A DNA stretch of 64,000 nucleotides, from assembly GCA_029959085.1 (NCBI GenBank), contig JARWIR010000043.1:2294001-2358000 (forward strand). The letters are read 5' to 3'. The notes beneath the pieces are model-generated. The model was not told where the DNA came from. It saw nothing but the letters and a program-made list of their open reading frames with translations, and did no database searches. Source of the stretch: Nemophila menziesii (Eukaryota; Streptophyta; Magnoliopsida; Boraginales; Hydrophyllaceae). Position 1 is the first letter of the stretch; the number at the start of each line of letters is the position of its first letter. This document shows positions 57,965 to 64,000 of this stretch, one piece after another. The translations under genes were made by a program, and so were the position numbers.

Positions 57965-58590
57965 ATATTTATTGCATTGCTATCATTTCTAACAAATTTG
58001 GTTAATTAGGGAGAATTGCTTACAATTAGAATTAGATAAGTGGCCTTTGAAACCTTGTTTATTAATCTAATCAACCATTAAATTTGTTCTCCTATTAATA
58101 AAGAAGAATTTTATATTACATTGACTAAAGAGTTTGATATCACTTAATGATATTCTTAATATAAAATGGTGGTTTAGCTTATTATAAATAAGAGGTTTAC
58201 TGAGATTCTCATAATCACACTCAGTTGTAATCAATCCATCCTTGAATGTATTTGTCAATCTACATGCTTGTAAGACTCTTCTAGCCTATGCCTCAAGTGG
58301 TGATAAACCTCCCAAAATCTTCAAGTTTCCATCCAAAATCCTTCCTCTGTGATCCCTGGCAGTAAAACAATGCAAGAGTGAGAAGTTATTTTGTTAAATG
58401 CTGCATCGATCAGTATTAATTTTGATGTCTCCTTGATTTGGTGGCGTCCACCCAATGTTAGATAAATAGTTCCCTGAGTGTACCTAATTACCACTCATAA
58501 TATTCTCATTCTCATCCTCAAGTATGTCATCTTGATTACTATTATTTGAACGGTTATGTTCAACTGAGTTAATATTACTCAAGTTGCTTG
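57965..58590. other. No gene seen
   Basis: AT-rich sequence between the two LINE remnants. The decayed minus-strand LINE may extend into its right part. Confidence 0.4.
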
Positions 58591-60190
58591 AATTGTTCTG
58601 AATGTTAATATTGTTGTGATATCTCAAGACCTCAGAAGCTTTCTCATTGGCAATGATGTATTAATCATAGGTCTAATAAGCAAGTTTAACTATAAATAAA
58701 GGGTCTGAGACTTTGCCTAGGAATATACAGTTATTCCTTTCTTTCTAAATGTGCCAAGCCAATGTAACATACATTTCTACATTGAGCTGGCCCTTGGATC
58801 CAGTTTCTTGGAGGAAATCCATTAAGAATTCAATTCATTTAATCACTGAACCTGTAGAATCTTTCAATGAGAGAAAGTTAAGTGGAGAAGCAAGCTAAGA
58901 GGCTATGGCCCATTCACAATGAAACAAAGTATGCTCAATGGATTGTCTTTACCGACATCACAATCCTTACTTGATGTCAATTTTCTTTGGAATCTATTTT
59001 CATTTGTAGGGAGCCGATTATAGCAAGCTCTATGTAAGAAATTTTTGATTTTTGGAGCCACTTTAAGGCTTTATAAGATTGACCAGATCCTATCCCGAAA
59101 TGGTGTTGAGGACTCACACTTTTTGTATCTTTTCTTTCTTCATCCAAGATTTGAGCCTTCCTAAGTTGAGCATATATTTCTTTTACTGTAACAGTCCCGA
59201 AATTTGACAAAAGCCAAATTGACGTATCAATAGTGTTATAAGAAATGTGTATGCTCAATATGGTTGCAATCAAAGAAGGATTGAATGTTTCTTCCAGTTT
59301 AACAATATCCCAAGTTGTACTAGACTCATTAAACAAATCTCTAACCCTTTCTACATGTGTTGTTGGTGGTTTAGTTAAATTATAATGCATAGGGATCCAT
59401 TTTGAATCATATATGTTTATTCCTTCACCATTTTCAACTTGCCAAAAAATCTTATAAAAACATCTCTTCCAGCTAAAATACTCCTCCAATCCCAGGAATT
59501 ATAGTTTCCTACTTTTGCTTCAAGAAAACTCAAATTCTAGAAAATATTTTCCTTTAAGGAGTTTAAGAACAACTAACTCAGGTTTGAGAAAAAATTTCCA
59601 AGCATTTGAAACTAACATAGCCAAATTGTTTGAATGAAAATCTTTGAAACACATACCCCTATTTGACTTTTGTTGAATAAGAGTAGACGATTTAACCCAA
59701 TGTGTTCTATTTTGTCCCTTATTGCCCTAAAAAAAGTCAAACACAAGGGAAGAAATGTAATTTGTAACTTTTTAGGTATTAAGAAGACACACATCATATA
59801 ATTTGGTATAACATGTATGATGGCTTTAATCAAGGTTTCTTTCCCACTGGGAGATAGAAGTTTAGTATCACAAGCTTCCATTCTACCTAGAATAACATCA
59901 ATAAGCCTATCTAAACCTTTTACTTTAGATCTTCCCCAAAAAGTTGGGACGCCTAAATATTTCCCTAAATCAACTAACTCATTCATTGTAAGTAATCCTT
60001 TGATCTCATTTCTCAGGTTCAAAGTAGCATTTCTGTTAAAAAGAATGCCAATTTTGTTCAAATTTACCTGCTGGCCATATGCATAGCTATATTTGTGAAG
60101 TAAGTATTTGAAGTTACTCACATTTTCAACATTTGCATCCAAAAAGAACAGACTATCATTGGCAAGTAAACAAACAACGAGTTATACTTG
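58591..60190 (-). pseudogene. Decayed LINE ORF2 fragment (RT end, zf-RVT, linker)
   Basis: Minus strand, in order: the end of the RT domain from about 60,175 (LANDSLFF, where FADD is normal, so one catalytic Asp is replaced by Asn), then YAYGQQVNLNKIG, LGKYLGVPTFWGRSKVKG and SGKETLIKAIIHVIPNYMM (to 59,612). The region after RT follows (59,489-58,977; WQVENGEGINIYDSKWIP), then zf-RVT pieces in shifted frames near 58,910-58,975 and a linker LAWHI followed by KERNNCIF near 58,740. Many frameshifts are present. No tail or target duplication was found. Confidence 0.82.
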
Positions 60191-60365
60191 GTGAACCCAT
60201 TGTTTGTTGGCAGATGATATCATTTGGTCAGGAAATAACCTCATGACATAAATATTTGGAGTACAGTGGAGATTTACGAATAATCAATATTCTACAACAA
60301 ATAATTATGTTAAGGAATTTTCTCAACTGAATATCACTTCCCCTATTACCTTTTTATGCGACAGT

Positions 60366-60680
60366 TTGTTTAACAAATTGTACGAGAAAATAGGAATTGG
60401 AATTGTAAAAATTCATAAAAACACATGTTTTCAGCTTGAAAACAAATCAACAATCTACTTGGACTCAATAGTAGAAGGGGAAGCGCAAGTGGTGTTGGCT
60501 GCATCAGAAAAAATTTGCAAATATTTTCTAAATCAAGAGAAAACCAGTTTCTTTGATAACCTTGAGATTATTCAAAGTAGAAGACAAATGTCAGCAACAA
60601 GTTGGAGAATCCATCCGATCATCAGAAGAATCAATCAAATGGTCGGAGAGTATGGCCGAATCCCTTCAAACATATCCTGA
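60366..60680 (+). CDS. Unassigned 104-codon ORF, possibly RNase H-like relic
   Basis: The frame starts with a non-ATG codon and is open for 104 codons. A stretch STIYLDSIVEGEAQVVLAAS faintly resembles the EAEA helix of LINE RNase H domains. No catalytic Asp is convincing. It lies on the opposite strand to the adjacent LINE relic. It is probably not a gene. Confidence 0.2.
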   Translation: MFNKLYEKIGIGIVKIHKNTCFQLENKSTIYLDSIVEGEAQVVLAASEKICKYFLNQEKTSFFDNLEIIQSRRQMSATSWRIHPIIRRINQMVGEYGRIPSNIS

Positions 60681-61030
60681 GAAGGCTTGACATACATATA
60701 AACTTGCAAAAAAATGCTAGACATGTGGCCAACATCAACAGGAGTCATAATAGCGATACTATTCTTTGGAACTTCAACATAATAGAAATAGGATAAATCT
60801 ATTACGAAAGTAGTCACTGCCTATTCCTTCCAAAAAAAGATCAACACCTACATTCAACCAAAAGAAAAGATCAACACCTACCTTCGTTAGCCAATTTACA
60901 TATAAATTTTCTTTTTACATTAGAGTATCCAAAATTCCATGTCGATAAAATGACTATATCATTTTCACGAGTAATTGATAAGGTCTCCTTTCTTTTATGG
61001 TTATTTTTTCATATAAGGACAAAAGTTTGT
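60681..61030. other. No gene seen
   Basis: AT-rich, with a short near-duplicate around GATCAACACCTACATTC and GATCAACACCTACCTTC (60,839-60,895), about 40 bases apart. Otherwise featureless. Confidence 0.4.
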
Positions 61031-61330
61031 ACTCCCTCCCCCTGTCTCCAAAATTCCCTCTATTTTCAAAAGGTTGTTATAGTTAAATTTGCACACAAAC
61101 TAAGAAATGACATTTATTATTCATATGATTACAAAAATGTCCTACATAATGTGTCTTGATATCTTGAATGTTTATTGAGAATATAAATTATATTAATTAA
61201 TTAAGGGTAAAAGTAGTATAAAAAATGAAAACGTATCTTGACTTTCTTAAGTGACAACCTTTTCTAAACAAATATTTTCGGTAATAGTGACAACCTTTTG
61301 GTAAAGAAGTGGGTACAAAAAAATTTGCAG
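61031..61330. mobile_element. Possible Stowaway-like MITE relic
   Basis: The left end TACTCCCTCCCCCTGTCTCC resembles the Stowaway terminal repeat with its TA target. The right end is not clear, and GTGACAACCTTTT repeats (61,250 and 61,290) fill the expected place. Called from one end only. Confidence 0.35.
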
Positions 61331-63597
61331 AGAAAATATCCCCTTACGAAGAAGTATTTAAAAAATTCTAACGCGATGATACGTTAACTCATATCTCCTA
61401 TAATCACCATCCCAAGATCATTTGGTAAACTATCATATTCTACATATTTTTTCAAATAGTGCCTCAAATTTTGCCAACCAGTCTGAATATCTATTTATTT
61501 CTCAAGAAACATTAGTTACCTCAAATGTGGGGTGTTGAACATTCATCAAGAATAACCAAACATTCCTGAACAATAATTGTTGGCCTATTCCCAAAACCAC
61601 CACTACCTTGACTAGCGCATGATTCTCTAACGAATCATCCCTAGTTCATATGCCAGGAGGACCCTTTTCCTCTGCCTACCTCAAACCATAGTGCAACACA
61701 AGTGTTTCAGAAACAAAATTCGATTGAACTACACAAGACCCAACAACACCAAATAAATACTCACCCATAATTATAACTGATCCTTAAGTAATCCATCAAT
61801 ACCCACCCCATTCTTAGACCGATTAATACGCTTGATTAATATTCTTTAAGTCGACACAGTTAGGCCCCCCGTCACGCTCTTTAGTTCACATGATTACAAA
61901 CTCGATCACCAAATTATAAACCTAATTTCTCATATATTTTGTTGTCTCAGGTTGATTTTCTGGTGCAAATATACTGACATTTTTTCTAGTTCATATTTCC
62001 ATATCGCTACTACAAAAATTGGTTGTTAATGAATCTCCTCTATCAATCTATTACAGGCGAGTCCACGAGATCATGTATCTTGCGAAGTAGACATGAGGTC
62101 TCGACATGTTGTACATACCCTAATGCCCGTATTCCCTAAACATCCAAAGTTTGGTCAGAGATGAATCATTTTTACTTAAAAAACTGTTGTAAAGTCCTAA
62201 GGGGGGGGTGAATAAGACACTTTTCTAATTAATGCCTAATTTAAGAATTAAGGACTCCTAAGCAAATAAACATGGGGTTAAACAAACTTATGAAACAAAC
62301 TCTAGGTATGGATACTCTAAGAGGTTCCTATGAGTTTATTAGTGTGGAAGCAAAGTGCTTAACATCTCTAGAGAACTAGCTATGTATGTAAGGTTATATG
62401 TCAACAGTAAGATGGACAAATATTATAGATCTAACCTAGGGATAAACTGTTCAGGTAGATTAATCAAACTTATAAGAACTCTAAGAAGGGATGATAAGGG
62501 TATTCGTAAGAGTTCGATAACCTAGAGGATAAATTCACTAAACTGGAGAAGGATAGGAAATGATGAATGAATCTTAAGGATAAAAACACCTAAGTAAGCA
62601 TCAACTCAAGGATGATAACCTAAAAGATAACTAAGAAAGTCTAGCTTAACTAAAAACATTCAAGCACCTAAGTGAAATAAAGATCCTCTAAAGCATTCTA
62701 AGAAACACTAAAGGATAATCACATAAACAAGGTTTGATAGATAAGCAAGTAAGGGAATTTAAATCAAGTGTAAAGTAAAAGATAAAGGAATAAAGGTATG
62801 TGATTATCTATGCACCTAACTCGGTAAACGAGAACGACCGATATATATATCCAATAAATACTTGTTTGCTACATATTAGTCTAACCGGATCATCGAGGTT
62901 CTGCCTCGATGATCCTACGATTAAGAACAATTTTAGATTAAGTCCTATGACCTATATTTTTTATTATCATAACACTTTATGATATCTAGTTCGTAACTTA
63001 ATCAAGGATCTGCCTTCATATTATGTAGATGAATACCATAATCAATAAATCTTGCCATAGATTCAAGAAAATAATTCCTTTAATGAATATTGTAGGGATA
63101 ACTCTTATTGTGTACAGTGAACACTTGTGTTCAATTCATTACAAGACGATCATGGCTAAGGCATAATTCCAACAGACCGGGTATAGAAAAGCACTAAAAT
63201 ACCTAACTTCACTTAACAACAACCCAAGTGGTCGAATAATAACTCCATCAAACCTTCATCCCGGAGAATTTGGACAAATTATGAAAGTTTTCACTGCCTC
63301 TGAAACTCCAAAAGTTTTTCTGGAAATCTTTCCATTATACTTTGCCAATGCAAGAAGATAGATTTCGTAGAAAGTGTGCGGCATCCCTTATCCAGAGACT
63401 TTGCAACCTCATCAACGAGTCGGCTGAGCATATGTTTTTTAATTTTATCAATGCCTCTTGACCTGGGGACTCGGGTATAAGGGCCTTTACCTACCAAGGT
63501 GCCTTTCCCCGAATAGTTTTTGTTTGACTGACGACTCATGAAATTTAGTTCCAATTGTGCGCAAAATGGTGTTGGGACGAAGAAAATAATCCCTAGA
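61331..63597. other. No supported gene; repeat-like sequence
   Basis: From 62,188 (TGTTGTAAAGTCCTAAGGGG) the sequence resembles the GGGGGGTGAATA motif seen near plant LTR-retrotransposon ends, but no matching second LTR or coding domain is visible. CATCGAGGTTCTGCCTCGATG at 62,892-62,912 is a small perfect hairpin. An 87-codon minus-strand ORF (63,554-63,291) has no recognisable family. Confidence 0.4.
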
Positions 63598-64000
63598 ATG
63601 GTGTTTGCCTATTGGTCCATCTTGCTAGCACGAAACAAATTTGCTAAGGATTTTTTTATTAATGTGACTTTTGTTCTCATGCATCTGAATACTAGTTTAA
63701 ATATATTTTTTACTCACGATTTGCATGCCCTTCCCCATATTATTACATATGATACTTCGGTTGTAACTGATATCTCTACTTGGATGCCTCATTTGCAGGA
63801 TAACATCAAACTCAACATAGACGAACTCGTTGGTCATCATGGAGTAATACATATTCTATTGGTAAAGACCATTGGGGAATTGTTGTCTGTGGTCACACTA
63901 ATTGCGCAACCCTTGATAAAAATATTACTGTCGAATGTTTGGTTATTAGAAATGCTATTTTGTTTGTCAAAAGGTCGTCACTTGTTCGCGTCATCATCAA
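63598..64000 (+). pseudogene. LINE ORF2 linker and RNase H fragment, cut by window end
   Basis: The frame from ATG 63,598 is open to the window edge. It reads AYWSILLARNKFAKDF, like the linker before RNase H, then DNIKLNID at about 63,800, the usual start of the domain with its first Asp. The continuation HWGIVVCGHTN and TVECLVIRNAILFV lies one frame over, so a one-base shift occurs near 63,860. The remainder lies outside the window. Confidence 0.6.

Noticed and set aside
62183..62260. Possible LTR start (TGTTGTAAAGTCC and the following G run)
   Set aside because: No second LTR, primer site or internal domains found in the rest of the window.
62892..62912. Perfect small hairpin around CATCGAGG...CCTCGATG
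   Set aside because: Too short and isolated, with no U-tract, gene or repeat partner to suggest a terminator or RNA gene in a plant context.
63291..63554. 87-codon minus-strand ORF
   Set aside because: No recognisable motif, and no conservation test is possible in this window. It is mentioned only within the non-coding entry.

Overview
This window is AT-rich nuclear DNA from a flowering plant, most likely a eudicot. The evidence is type I MADS-box genes with TATA boxes and inferred 5'-UTR introns, Ty1/copia elements, RNase H-bearing LINEs, a CACTA (En/Spm-type) transposon with TNP1-like and TNP2 genes, hAT- and Tourist-like MITEs and a solo LTR. The species cannot be named from the sequence. 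There is no prokaryotic, organellar or CRISPR-type content.

The backbone is a large direct tandem duplication. Unit A runs from base 1 (perhaps from before the window) to about 23.8 kb. Unit B starts near 25,623 and runs to about 56.3 kb. Each unit carries, in the same order: old decayed repeats (a minus-strand coding remnant, a CCTAGGCG-rich inverted-repeat element and a LINE 3' end), a CACTA transposon into which a copia element had already inserted, a shared ~2 kb upstream region, and one type I MADS-box gene. The two MADS coding regions differ by only a few residues.

After the duplication the units evolved separately. Unit A gained a full-length LINE (4,635-10,825), lost about 9.9 kb from the CACTA/copia region (junction at 12,886/12,887), and had its MADS gene split by a complete copia element with two identical 325-bp LTRs (18,326-23,266). 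Unit B gained a 6.4-kb copia element (30,419-36,832) 6 bp from the site matching the LINE insertion in A, a solo LTR inside the TNP2 gene (50,338-51,931) and a Tourist-like MITE. Its MADS gene (55,143-56,018) is intact. An hAT-type MITE (46,794-47,577) lies in the part missing from A, so its age relative to the duplication is unknown.

Between the units (23.8-25.6 kb) lie a ~430-bp foldback, a 47-codon Gly/Cys-repeat ORF and a Tourist-like MITE. Right of unit B (56.3-64 kb) are a 5'-truncated LINE with perfect target-site duplications, a decayed minus-strand LINE, and at the window edge a further LINE RNase H fragment.

The only likely host genes are the two MADS-box paralogues. Everything else coding is transposon-derived, and no clearly new multi-gene system is visible. 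The most useful signals are the recent copia disruption of one MADS paralogue, the near-coincident independent insertions at paralogous sites, the ATGA-coupled LINE ORFs, the hairpin repeats and TATA-box loss in the second copia element, and the Gly/Cys ORF beside the foldback.
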